Assembly (NCBI GenBank): GCA_037783415.1
Contig: JAZGTN010000169.1
Location: 1,097,492-1,161,491, forward strand
Length of the DNA: 64,000 bases
Source of the DNA: Leptasterias polaris
Lineage: Eukaryota; Echinodermata; Asteroidea; Forcipulatida; Asteriidae
Reading direction: 5' to 3'
Below, piece after piece: positions 1 through 11,600 of this stretch (the stretch's first letter is position 1; each line of letters begins with the position of its first letter). The position numbers and the translations under genes were made by a program. A model generated the notes under the pieces. That model ran no database searches, was not told the DNA's origin, and was given only the letters and a program-made list of their open reading frames with translations.

Positions 1-855
1 GACAAGCTTTCCTTTTGTTTATTTGCAGATGATACAAGTTTATCGTATAATCATCAGAATGTTGATAAGGCCATTCACTATTTAAATTTTGAACTTGTCA
101 AAGTTAGCAAATGGCTCTTATCGAATAGATTGTGTGTTAATTTACTCAAGACCAATTATATTGTTTTCTCTGCACGACAACACATATATAATCAAAATGC
201 TCCACTTATTTTAAACAATACAATTCTAACCAAAGTGAAGTTTACAAAATTCCTTGGCATTCTTATTGATGAAAATCTCTCTTGGAATGATCATATTAGT
301 AGTTTGTGTACTAAGGTGTCAAAAAATGTTGGAGTCATGAGCAGACTTAAGTATTTTCTACCCAAACACATTTTGGTCACACTTTATAACTCATTTGTAC
401 CATATTTGAATTATGCTTCTCTTGCCTGGGGTTCATCAACATCAGGTTGTGATAAATTGTTTTTGTTACAGAAAAAAGCAATCCGTATTATTCATGGTGC
501 AGGTTATCTAGAACATACTTCCCCATTATTTGCAATGTCAAGTATTTTAAAACTTGGTGATATTCATTCACTTAATTTAGCAAATTTTATGTTTAAACAA
601 TCTCGTAATTTATTACCACAAAAAATTCAAGGCTTCTTTTTAGTTAGTGCTTCAGTTCACACTCACCAAACCCGTAGTTTAGCCAGAGGGAATCTTTTTG
701 TAAAACCAAGTAGAACTGAGTTTTTTAGAAAGAGTGTATTTCATAAAGGAGTCCTTTACTGGAATAATCTAAATGCAGAACTAAAACAGTCAGCCAGTGT
801 TTTATCTTTTCGTAAAAAACTAAAGAATATATTGATTGATTTATACACCACTTAA
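1..855 (+). CDS. Non-LTR retrotransposon reverse transcriptase, C-terminal part (5' end outside window)
   Basis: The frame is open from base 1 to the stop at 853-855 (284 codons). It starts just before RT catalytic motif C, seen as LFADDTSL at about bases 19-42, so fingers and palm motif A lie outside the window. After it come the typical post-RT blocks of the CR1/L2/Jockey-like group: a KFLGILIDENLSW block, an LVTLYNSFVPYLNYASLAWG block, an LQKKAIRIIHG block, and the C-terminal FRKSVFHKGVLYWNNLN segment. In a live element this protein copies its own mRNA at a nicked target. No endonuclease is visible. The frame is intact as far as it goes. The exact clade is not assigned; the family call is sure, activity is not. 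Confidence 0.88.
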   Translation, partial: DKLSFCLFADDTSLSYNHQNVDKAIHYLNFELVKVSKWLLSNRLCVNLLKTNYIVFSARQHIYNQNAPLILNNTILTKVKFTKFLGILIDENLSWNDHISSLCTKVSKNVGVMSRLKYFLPKHILVTLYNSFVPYLNYASLAWGSSTSGCDKLFLLQKKAIRIIHGAGYLEHTSPLFAMSSILKLGDIHSLNLANFMFKQSRNLLPQKIQGFFLVSASVHTHQTRSLARGNLFVKPSRTEFFRKSVFHKGVLYWNNLNAELKQSASVLSFRKKLKNILIDLYTT

Positions 856-1125
856 TAATTTATTGTATCTTTTTTATTTTCAATACACCTAATGTATTAG
901 TAATTATATATCTATTGTATAGTCTCACTCATGCATAATATGTCCGTGTCCGGTACTGTTTTCCTTGTTTTACGTTTTCTTTTGTCTTTGTCTTTTTAGG
1001 GAAGGGGAACAAAAAGCATTTGCTTCTCCTTTTTCCTACATGTTAATGTCACATATTATCTATTTATTTTTCAATATTTTGTAATGAATGATGTTGACAT
1101 GAAATAAATGTTTCTGAAATGAAAC
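856..1125 (+). mobile_element. 3' UTR and tail of the same non-LTR element
   Basis: AT-rich non-coding stretch directly after the RT stop. It ends in GAAATAAATGTTTCTGAAATG, a short reiterated tail instead of a long poly(A). Such tails are usual for CR1/L2-like elements. The tail position sets the likely 3' end of the copy near 1125. Confidence 0.6.
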
Positions 1126-1149
1126 AGGTGTCGAAAATAGAATGTTGTA

Positions 1150-1529
1150 TTAAAGGCACTGGACACTTTTGGTAACTACTCAAAATATATAATTTAATTA
1201 GCATAAAAACTTACTTGGTATAACGAGCAATGGAGAGCTGTTGATAACACATTGTGAGAAACGACTCCCTCTGGAGTAAGGTAGTTTTTGAGAAAGGGGT
1301 ATTTTCTCACTAAAATATTTGAATCTGAAAAATATTTCAGGCCAGAAGCCTTTTCAGGCATCTGAAAGCACACACATTGTGTTTTTCTCTCATTATTTTC
1401 TTGCAACTTCGATTACCACCATTGAGCTCAAATTTTCACAGATTTTGTATTTTATGCATATGTTGAGTTACGCCACTCAAATGAGAATACTGGTCTTTGA
1501 CAATAACCAAACGTGTCCAGTGCCTTTAA
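1150..1529. mobile_element. MITE-like element with TTAAAGGCAC termini
   Basis: The stretch begins TTAAAGGCACTGGACAC and ends GTGTCCAGTGCCTTTAA, so the ends are inverted repeats of about 17 bp with TTAA at the outer edge. It encodes nothing convincing. TTAA ends are known for Kolobok and piggyBac transposons, so a non-autonomous relative is likely. Diverged partial copies appear near 7590-7740 and 40377-40700, including the phrase about 'GGTCTTTGACAAT'. Confidence 0.75.
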
Positions 1530-1635
1530 GCGCGGTATAAGTATCGTTATTATAATGTTCTGACGTTACGGGGAAACAGTTAGGGTTTTACCTGAAGCTT
1601 TTGCCCCTTAAAATGTTTTACAAAAATGGGTCTTG

Positions 1636-2669
1636 ATATAGGTTTTCTCGGTCAATTTCGGCAAATGAGCAGCGTTCGTGCGTTCGAATTAAAGCTATTT
1701 TGCCTCTCCAGTTGTTAATGCGTTTCAAATTCAGAATTCAGGCATTCAATTTCGTATTGAGGCATTCAAATTCCTTTTGCACTGTGTTCAATTTAGCATT
1801 TCGTCATTCTTTTTCGTGACGCACAATCATCATTCAATTTAGCAAAGCTGGTTCGACTGGAGATTTTACTGGTTTAATTTTTTTCAATTTCGTAAAGAGG
1901 CAATCAATTTCGCTAAATGAGAATTCAAATAAGTACGACTAAAGAAATACGAATAAACAGATAATCTGTATTAGGCAACTGTTTCGTATCTTCACTTTAA
2001 TTCAGGCAAACCTTATTTTCTTTATTTATGGTTCCAGTAGACTTTACATTGGGCCCATGATGTTTTTTCGTCTTTGTTTTCTCCTATATTATTTTTTTTT
2101 TTTTTGGGGGGGGATCTTTATTGGTTAACTGGCCTAATTTTGTATTGTGTTTGGATGGGGTGTTTCTTTATGTTTTTCCTGGTGTTTTTGTTGTTTATGT
2201 TGTTTCTTCCTCAACCATCAATCTGTTGGCGTGCCAGACATCTTGGCGTATATGTTTAGGTATGGTTGTACCACAAGCTGCAACTTCTTGAAATATGTGT
2301 GTAAAACTGTAGCAAAAGCTCGTCTTCGAAGTACAAAGTGACTCAAGTGCAAATAAGTGAACCGTATAATTATGCCTTATTAACAAAGCGTTTTTTAGAT
2401 TGCACAAATTATAAAAATGACTGCCCAAAAATGAATTTGAATGACCAAACACACGCCTGAAAAAGCTCCTGTGAATTTGAATGCTGCTTTGATGAATCGT
2501 TAAATTCAATGATTATTTTGTTACATCGAATGACGCAACAGTACATTTGACTAGTTATAAAACGAAATCGAATTACCCTTTTTAGTAGCATTCGATTTCG
2601 CGCGAAATAGAATAGCGTGGTGGTTAAATTGGCTGCTCATTTGCCGAAATTGACCGAGAAAACCTATAT
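1636..2669. mobile_element. Non-autonomous DNA element with 38-bp perfect terminal inverted repeats
   Basis: Bases 1636-1673 are the exact reverse complement of 2632-2669 (left end ATATAGGTTTTCTCGGTC). The interior of about 960 bp has no credible gene. It carries several copies of a CATTCAATTT-type motif near both ends, which looks like subterminal transposase-binding repeats. The transposase family is unknown, and the target-site duplication is unclear (possibly TA). Confidence 0.7.
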
Positions 2670-3388
2670 TAACATTCGTTTGTTTGGTGACATTCCTTTA
2701 CTATACTACCTTACTTTTTTCATTGAGTATTTAAGTCAGCCATTGTGTGCCATTATTTTTGATAATTTGAGTTCTCATTACGGGAAAGCTCCAATAATCT
2801 GAGTTTTGAACTATACATCCTTTTCAGTGATTAAGTGTGTTCACAATGTCATTACTTGGGTAAATAAACTTATAATGGATGAGCAGTTAGCTGCCTGGGG
2901 CAGTCAGCAGGACTGCTGGCTTGTTCATGATCCAGTGTGAGTTGGTAAATACACAATTTATTATTGGGACCCCTTTCTTTAATGGAGCTTTCCTAAAAAT
3001 GCGAACGACATTGTAATTGCACAAACTAACCATGCTACTATTTCAAACTGTTTAAGCTATTTTATTTATAATTTCCTTGTAAGTTTCAACTGGTTAAAAC
3101 AAGTAACAAACACAAAATAAATAAACCAGCATCAACATTAAAGTTCGCCTTCCTGTGTTTCTTATTATAGATTGTGATCGGAACAAGAAATTTTAAAATA
3201 AGTTAGAATGAAATTTAAGGCAATGGCATTTTCATAATTATTTTATGATTTGTTTTGGATTAATGTTTAAAGGGTGATGGATTACTATTGGCCGATGGTC
3301 GGGGGGTCTTGACCCAAAATTATTTAGGCCATTTGCACACAATTACCAGCAACTTCCAGTCCAGGGCGTGCTAAGCATTATAGCTAGA
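2670..3388. other. No recognisable feature
   Basis: AT-rich sequence with short ORFs only. I see no splice-flanked exon, repeat pair or RNA gene here. Confidence 0.5.
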
Positions 3389-3389
3389 A

Positions 3390-3710
3390 ATGGCCGGTGC
3401 ACATTTCCATCAGTTGTTTCCATTTTTCTCTACAATAAGGGATGTGTGCATTTCCAGCCATTCCCAAGGCGCTGTATGTAAGCATGGGGAACTGAGGGTG
3501 CATATATACCAGCCGTTTCCAGGCGCTGGAAGCATAGGGAACGGAGGGTGCACATCCTATAGCCGTTTCCAGGCGCAGTAAGCATGGAAAACGGTGGGTG
3601 CACATCCAAGCAGCCGTTTCCAGTCTTTGTAAGCGTGGGAAACAGGGTGCACAATTCCAGCCGTTTCCAGGTGCAGTAATTTCAGGAATCGGTGGGTGCA
3701 ATTACGCTTC
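3390..3710. repeat. Degenerate minisatellite, unit about 60 bp
   Basis: Five to six imperfect units share GCCGTTTCCAGGCGC, then GTAAGCATGG, then GGGTGCACA. The repeat explains the overlapping ORFs on both strands of this stretch, which are not taken as genes. Confidence 0.75.
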
Positions 3711-4214
3711 CCGAAACGGGCTATAAACGAGATGTCGGAAAACGGCAGGATACGAGCAAGAAATGGCTTGGTTTCCAGCCCATTTCGAAGCAAGTTTTCT
3801 TTGACGGAAACAGCATTTTTCGCACAGTGTACGCCATCTTGATGTCAAAGTTATTTTCAAGTCCGTCTTGTAACACTTTCAATAATATCTTGAATTTTTA
3901 GTTTTAGTTTGCCGATACATGTCGCCAAGCACACTCGTCATTATCATGAAATGTTTATACGAATGGAGCTTCGTTTAAAAAACCATTATCAGTCTTTCAA
4001 CAATGTTTTCGAAACCCAGACCCTATCAATGGTACCATACATCTGCCTGAATGGGTGTTTTAAAAAGCGTTCAACATTAGACGCCGTTTTATGTTTGTTT
4101 TTTGTTTAGAGTTTTTATCGACTGCAAGTTTTCACTGGTCTGGTACTTGTGGGTTAGTTCGTTGCGTTGGAGACTGAATGTTAGCGACATCAAGTTGGAA
4201 GGAACGTAGCTCAT

Positions 4215-4375
4215 GTTCTGTCCCCCGGAGATTCTGTCCCCCATATGGGAAATTAACGTGGGCTGGAGAGGGAAGATTCAAAAGAGGGCGCTAACAAAAG
4301 AAGTTTGTACACAGTTCTCCATAAGGGGGGACAGAATCTCCGGGGGGACAAAATCTCCGGGGGACAGAATCTCCG
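4215..4375. repeat. Inverted-repeat cluster built on GGAGATTCTGTCCCC
   Basis: The motif CCCCCGGAGATTCTGTCCCC occurs near 4221-4242. Its reverse complement GGGGACAGAATCTCCGG is repeated about three times between 4326 and 4374. The DNA can fold back over a spacer of about 80 bp. The rest of 3711-4970 shows no recognisable gene. Confidence 0.6.
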
Positions 4376-4971
4376 TCCACAGCGGCATCAGACCTGTTAA
4401 TCGGGGCCGCAGAAGGAGGGTAAGCTTCATTTAAAGGGGGCAAGCATTAATCTTTGACGTATACTTTGTACTGCTGAAAAAATAATTGACTTATCACAAT
4501 GACGGACCAACGTTATTCATAAGCATTTGTTGTGTGTGCATGGGTGCAACGGGTGCAAAGGTTTGGGGTTTAATCAAAACGTTGGGGAGAGTAGAGGTGG
4601 GAGTTTGGGGTAAATGGAGAGATGACAAAAACAGTTTTGTGGGAATCCCACTCCCCCCACCCTTAGTTCTTCTAAGATTCTACAGGTTTATTTTCAATTT
4701 TTCAGGCGGGAGATCCCCAGGAGAGTCTGCGACACCTGTATACCTTAGTCCACACAGGACCTCCTGTACCTATAACCTGGTGACCTATCACGTCAGCAGA
4801 GGCTCTAGTTGTCAATCAAGTTGCCTCTAGATTTAACATCGTTCAGGTATAGACAAAGTATCCACACTGTAACATAATTCCATACAAAAGTGTTTCGGTG
4901 ATTGACCCAACACCATGGGTGCCAAATACTTGCCGTAAAATTCACGGTTACGTTAACGAGTTCATGATATT

Positions 4972-5350
4972 ATGTGACCCGCTCTGCAAAAAAGGGCCGT
5001 AAGTCGCGCTATGCCAATCCACGGAAAGGGCTCTTCCATGTTGGAGGAGGGATTTTTTTTTCACAAATCGATTTTGTGTTACCCTATTTTCCAACCTTGA
5101 TGTCTACTCTTTCATAATTTTAAATCAGGAAGGTTGATTTTGATCAATAAAAATGAAAAACCCTGTGTTTTGTGATAATGTTTTTAGTGGTTTGATACGA
5201 TCGATTCCGTTCGATGATACTAAAATGCCGATATTTTCACCTCTGGCAATGCTCTTCAACGAACCCCCCTATTATAAATTTGGTATCATCTTGAAGCAAT
5301 TGCGACTAACTCTTTCTATATTTAGACACAAAAAAGGTTAAGGGTCACAT
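4972..5350. mobile_element. Possible MITE with ATGTGACCC termini
   Basis: The stretch starts ATGTGACCC and ends GGGTCACAT, a 9-bp inverted pair about 370 bp apart. Nothing coding is evident inside. The short terminal repeats make this tentative. Confidence 0.35.
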
Positions 5351-5677
5351 GCAATTGCTATGCAGGTCATTTTTGCCCTATTAACAAATTGCGCTTGTTA
5401 TACTAAGGACGTGCTGTAAACTTCACTTTACGTCGTAAACTTATTGCCTTAATCGATGCATCGGGGATAAAGAATGCTATTTGGGTCACCCATACACTGG
5501 GGTTCACCCATAACACTGTGTGTAAAGCACCCAACACTCAGTACTTTCCCAAATCCCGTAAATAAAAAACCACGGGCATATAAGTGTAGCGGGGTTTACG
5601 CCCTCTACCGTTGCAATTCTATACCTGTCATTCAAAGTTGATTTGTTTTCTTTGGAAGATTGGTTTAAGATCGTCAG

Positions 5678-8600
5678 CGAAGTTAGAAGACAGGTCTGTA
5701 TATCCATACACCGTGCGTGCAGCACACACCGATGCACAAACACATACAGCAATGGTTAAAGTGCTTAAGAAGATGGGTTGGCGTCGAGTTGCTTTTATTT
5801 ACGAGGAGACTCCATCCTTTGAGGAGGTAAGTTTGGAACGGTTTTCCAGGAGACTTTTTGATATGACGTCACGACCTCAAACAGCGCCCTCATTGATGTC
5901 AAAGGAAGACCAATCAATCGCGAGGTGCGAGTGGTGCATAATGATTGACCTACGTGATTAAGGTTATAACAATTGTGTATGCTTGTTTGTACAATATTGT
6001 CACAACTTTCACGACGTGACCTGTACACAGCCAAAGTTTTGAGTATGGAAAAGTTCGCGTATAGGCCTACAATTGAACAGCGATCTTTTAACCTTTCGTT
6101 AAACATGTTTTGTTTAACTCCGCTATGTTTTTCTATTGATATAAGTTCCCTATTGATACAAAGCCAAATAGCTTGGTTAAAGTCTGGTCTAGTGGGGGGG
6201 GGGGGGGGGGGGGGGTTCCTTTTAATTGACACCTCAAAACAACCAGACTTGTTTAAATCAATGTGTAGTTTTCATGCATTCATATAGAACTTTCATTATT
6301 ACATTTTCTATCTTGCAACTGTTTTTGTCATTAATTCTACACACATTTGTCATTTCGTGAAGACGGCGCGCTTTGTTCAAACAAATTATTGCAATTCGTG
6401 AAAACGTAAAATGTTTGGGGACAGTTTGCGCTTTGTTATGAACTGAATATGGTTGGAAAGATGTTTTAAGAAATAATGATTCAAACAAATATACTTCAAA
6501 ATTGTGTGTTTTTCCTTCTGAATCGTTAACTTACACGGTCCGCCATTTTGTATAACCAAGTTTTTGATTGAAGATCAGTAGTGGTTCGTCAGTCATGCTA
6601 ATTAGTGTTATAACGAAACTGTTGGATATGTCCTGAACCTTCCTTAACGCTGTGCTAACCCCTGCTAACCACTGTTAAATGCTACACGGCTGCCCTAAGT
6701 TAAGTAGACCGTTGGAAAACGTGATAGCTTGTTTGGAATGATGATTTTATACTTTAAAACAGTTTATAACCTTTTTAGACGTTGTAGGGATAGTTTGGCA
6801 AAACAAATATAATAACTATTATTACTATGTTAGTTTTGTTTTCGTTTTACACTTTGAATTTGCAGCAAATGAAAGCATTGCGGCTGATCTTGGAGGCTAA
6901 CGATATGCAGGTAGTCTTGTCTGAGAGAGTCAAAGAGTTATCAAAATTTGACTTTCCTCTTCAGAGTATCAAGGTAAGAAGTTTAATATTGTGATAGGTG
7001 AGTTACAAAGAATTTGATAAAAATAGTAAATTGTGGAAAATGTTGGTGAGCTCAGTCATTTCTTCCTTTGCTTTTCACTTATGTGACTCCGATTTGATCT
7101 CTGAATTCACTTTTCAATTTTTACCTGGTTGCGTAGGTTTTCCCTTTTTTGGAACCCAGTCTAAAACAATTTTTGTTCGGTACTCTGGTTCCATAACCCC
7201 AAAATATAAACACATAACAATAGAGTTGTATTAAATCTAAAGAATGTAGAATACCTTTCCGCTTAGAACAAGTAAGTAAAACAAATATATATATACAAAA
7301 ATAAATACCAAAGATTCTTTTACAGCTTAACGTTTTATTCATTTTTTTTTCTTTTCTGTAAAACACTAGCGCCAAGATGCACGGATTATATTTACCAACT
7401 TCTTTCGACACGAACTGCTGAAACTTTACTGCCAGGTATAAGAGTGTTCCGAGTTGTTTATTATAAAATGTGTTCAACGTAGTACAGCAGCATGTAACGT
7501 TGACACAAATGATAACAATATAGCATAATTTAAGTTTTCCATTCATTGATTTATCGTGATTTGACACTGGCTGTAATCAAGGTTTTAAAGGGTGTGTACA
7601 ACATTGGTAATTGCCAAAGACCTGTATCCACACTTGATGTGACCCAACATATACATTAAATAACAAACCTGTGAAAGTTTAAGCTAAATCGGTCTTCGGA
7701 GTCATGAGAAAACAGTGAAAAACCCCTTTATGTATTTTAACTTTTTTTCAAACATCGGAATTTATCTTACAGGATAAAGACTATTATTTAACTCATTTCC
7801 TAAAAACTATTGCATTTCAAGCAAAACTATTTCAAGGGCAAGTTTCTACCATGACTTTCTTTATACAATGTAAGTTATGTGCAAATCTGTGACCATTTAT
7901 ATTTTCATTCTTACCAATGTTGACCCTTTATACAAGACAATCACTTAAAAATATCGCTAAGTCTTTATTTAAGATTACATGAGTATTTGTCCGTCTTTGT
8001 TAAGGCGTACATTTCCGGTGTCTATGGAGCTAAGTACGTGTGGGTGACACCAACTTGGGCAAACCACCCATTTTGGCTGGACGTCCCTCTAACGGTCATC
8101 GAGCCATGTACTCAAGAGCAGATCAACTCAGCCGTCAACTCCACTCTACTATTCGATGGACATCCAAGACGAGTGGAATTAGAAAAACTAAATTTCAATG
8201 GAGTGGTGGGTACCAATGAATATGGTTACATTCCTGTGTCAGATGACTCCGATACTGAGTCACAATTACCCAGAATTGGATCAAGTCCCATGGGGGAACC
8301 AGCATCAAGGTCAATTCTGATGACTGGGAAGCTTTTAGAATATGTTAGCGTATACAAAACAAATACTCGATTACCTGGTTATTGGAACCGAACTTCGAAG
8401 CAATCGCTCTATGTGTTGCAAGTCTGTGACCCAGTGGCTGGGGGGGGGGGGGGGGGGGTGGGGGGGGGGGGGCTCGGGGGAGGGGCACGTGCCCCCATAA
8501 ATTTCCATAAATAAACGTGAAGGGCAAACAGTTTCAAATATGATTTTGTGCATGTCTTTCTGAGGTTCGTGGAGACGATAGCGGATCGAACCTCTCTAGG

Positions 8601-11600
8601 TGTACATGACCTCTGCCACTGAGAAACCCATTCTCCATGGGCCTCCACTTGGCACTTGGAAGCAATGCCCCCTGTGCCCACCCCGCCCCCCCACCGAAAA
8701 ACTCCTGGCTACGCCGCTGCTGTGACCCCGTGTGTATTTTACGGTCATCGCAGAACCCAAGCCCCCTTTGATTATTTCAGACAAACTAGTTTGCATCGAC
8801 TTTCCATTTAAAACTAGAATTGTTTTTTTACGTTCCAGAAGCCCCTTCCTGAGCACAACGAATACTACGAAAACCAACTCCCTGATAACAAGGTGATTCA
8901 TTACACATACGACGGCATAATAGCCATAGCATTAGCCCTCAATGCTTCCATAGCCGATCTGCAGCGTCTTGATCCTCCTCGACGACTCGAAGATTTCAGC
9001 TACTCCGATGGGGAGATGGCCAAAGTCATTCTGAAGAACGCCGACAACCTCGACTTCACCGGATTACTGGTACTAACTCAGCTGACAATGTTTGTTTCAT
9101 TTGAAAAATAACGGTTGTAATGGCACGATTGTTTACTTCAAAAATCAAACAGTTTAAAACCCTCTGTTAGTTGATCAGTCGTTTTGTAATAGACCTTATG
9201 CATTGACGTCACCAAGCCGCCATCTTAGAAGTAAACTGATAATGAAACAATGGGAACGCACAGCTTTGTCCGCGCGGCGCACAGGATTAGCCAATGAATA
9301 TCTTCCTTTTGACCTCTAGGCGAGGGCGCCCTACTCAAATGACGTCATGTGCATACGGTCTATTGAAAGGTTTTTACTCCGCCATATTTCTGCCAACAAC
9401 TCTAAAAAAAAACACAAGTTCAGACATAGCAAGACGGCTATAGGTGAATGCCCTTCTATCTTTGGTAGAACAAAAATAAAAAACACACGATGGCTGACAG
9501 TTGTTGTTTTTTTGTTTTATAAGGTTTGCCTTTGTTATGATTGTTTGCTCGTATCGACTATTTCGAGTTTGATCAACACTGTGTGAACATGTTTATTAAA
9601 TCAGAGTGCACAACTGACTGGGAAAATATTCGAACTGGACAAATACAAATTGACTAGAGCGGGATTTGAAATAATAATAGTGGCTTCTTATAGCGCTCAT
9701 ATACGCCACTCAGTGACGCTCAAGGCGCTTCAACAGTCAGTATTTTCCAGCAAGGTATTTATGTGGAGCTACTTTTTTGAAGTTTGAGACGTGTTCCTTT
9801 GCATAGCACCATGTAATGGTTTACAAGGTGCTATGGCGCAATATGCAGCCAATCAAACCAGGAACACCGGGGCGAACCGAACCCCTTCTCTTTTCGATAA
9901 GTGCACTCGGTTCTTTTACGTGCATTACACAACACACGGGACCACGTCCCATCCGAAGGACGAAGCAATAATGGTTAAGTGTCTTGCTTAAGGACACAAG
10001 CGTCACGGCCGGGACTCGAACCCACACTCTGCTGAACAGAAACACCAGAGCTCGCTGCTCTTATCCGCTCGGCCACGACACGCCACAACGACTCAACGAC
10101 CTCCGTCCGGTTCAACTGAGCTGTCAAGCTCTATATTAGCGGTCTCAATTTGTTGTTCAACCAAGAAATCACGTAACATACAAAACAAATGTGTGTGCCT
10201 ACATGGCAATGGACGTGAATTGACGTCGGTATCCCGACAATGTTAGTTCTTAGATAACTACAACTAATATATGGCTGATTGTGTGTGAAGTACCATAAAT
10301 TAAAAGAATTTGACTTTTTGACTCTACACAAATATCTTTTTATAAATATTAAATGGGGTCAAAGCTAAATTTTACGGAAATCTTTGAATGGGCCATTAGA
10401 TCCTACCACACTAATAAAAGGTAGTTAAAAAATATTTGATGTGTATTTCCCAACAATTTTTACACCTAAGATACATTTTTGTATGCCCAGCATTTTTCTT
10501 AAGTTAAATTTTAGTCAATTAGTTACCCAGTAATTTATTTATTACCATAATTAGCTAACTAGGAAATACCCACACTTTACGCCAAGGGGTGAAATGGCAA
10601 ATATTTACTACCACACAATCTAATTATATATTGTTAAATTATTATGTGCATTTCCCAATAGTTTTTACATCTAATTGACTTCTTTACACGCCCATCAGCT
10701 ATTGTCTAAGAAAACTGTGAGTCCTTTTAATAGATACCCTGTTATTGATTTATTACCCTAATTAGTTAAGGGGAGTGAAAACACCCCCGACTTTACAATG
10801 AGGAGGGAAAGGGCGAGTATTTACTACCACACCATCCATTATATGCTTTGAAAAAAATCCTGTATAGAGTATCAAAGAACTTGACTACCCTCAATCATTA
10901 CACTTCGAAGAAATAACCTAATTAGTAATTATGTGCACCATCAAATGGCCCTTCCGCTCAGCAAAGGGTTTCAAAAGGGCAATCGAAAAATGTGGGTCAA
11001 AATGGCCATCATCTTTAAAGTTTAAACCTAATTTGATTAATAATGCGCTGGCTGTACAAAGTTCTCAAAATCTGTAATACCGTGTTTAATTTCTTTCAGG
11101 GACAATTTTCGATTGAGAACGGACAACGCCAAATCGATAGTGTGTATCTGAAGCAAGCCCAAGGTAAAAAAATTAAGAGTTTTGCATTTAATTTGATTAT
11201 TATACAGAATCCTCAATTTCTATCATCGTTAATGTAGTTTTGAGATTTCACTTGTTTTAGAAATAAAAAGTACAGATACACAAATTACAAGTATTTAAAA
11301 CCTATACATTATTGTTGGTATGTTATCAGAGTTCTTTGTTTGAGTAAACAATGAAAGAACTCCAGAAAAAACCCACAAACAAACAAAAAACCGATTGCTT
11401 TGACAAAGGGATCCGTATGTTCGTATTGGAAGATGTTCTTTGTTCCATTTTGTGAATAAAACTTCCCAATAAGATATACTCTTTGTTTGCCTTTCTTAAG
11501 AGGCCGAGTGGTTAAGAGCATAGTTCTGGTGATTTAGTCACTTTGCTATAATTGATTCTCTTCACCCAGGGGTATAAATGGGTACCTGCAAGGGCAGAGG

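Noticed and set aside
8206..8514. Extension of the receptor reading frame past exon 4
   Set aside because: The extra residues lose family similarity at once and run into a poly-G tract. A donor GTGGGT at 8206 gives the correct phase to exon 5.
10001..10084. Functional tRNA gene on the minus strand
   Set aside because: A- and B-boxes are present, but the cloverleaf is imperfect. A SINE body and a second diverged copy at 34096-34187 show it is a SINE head.
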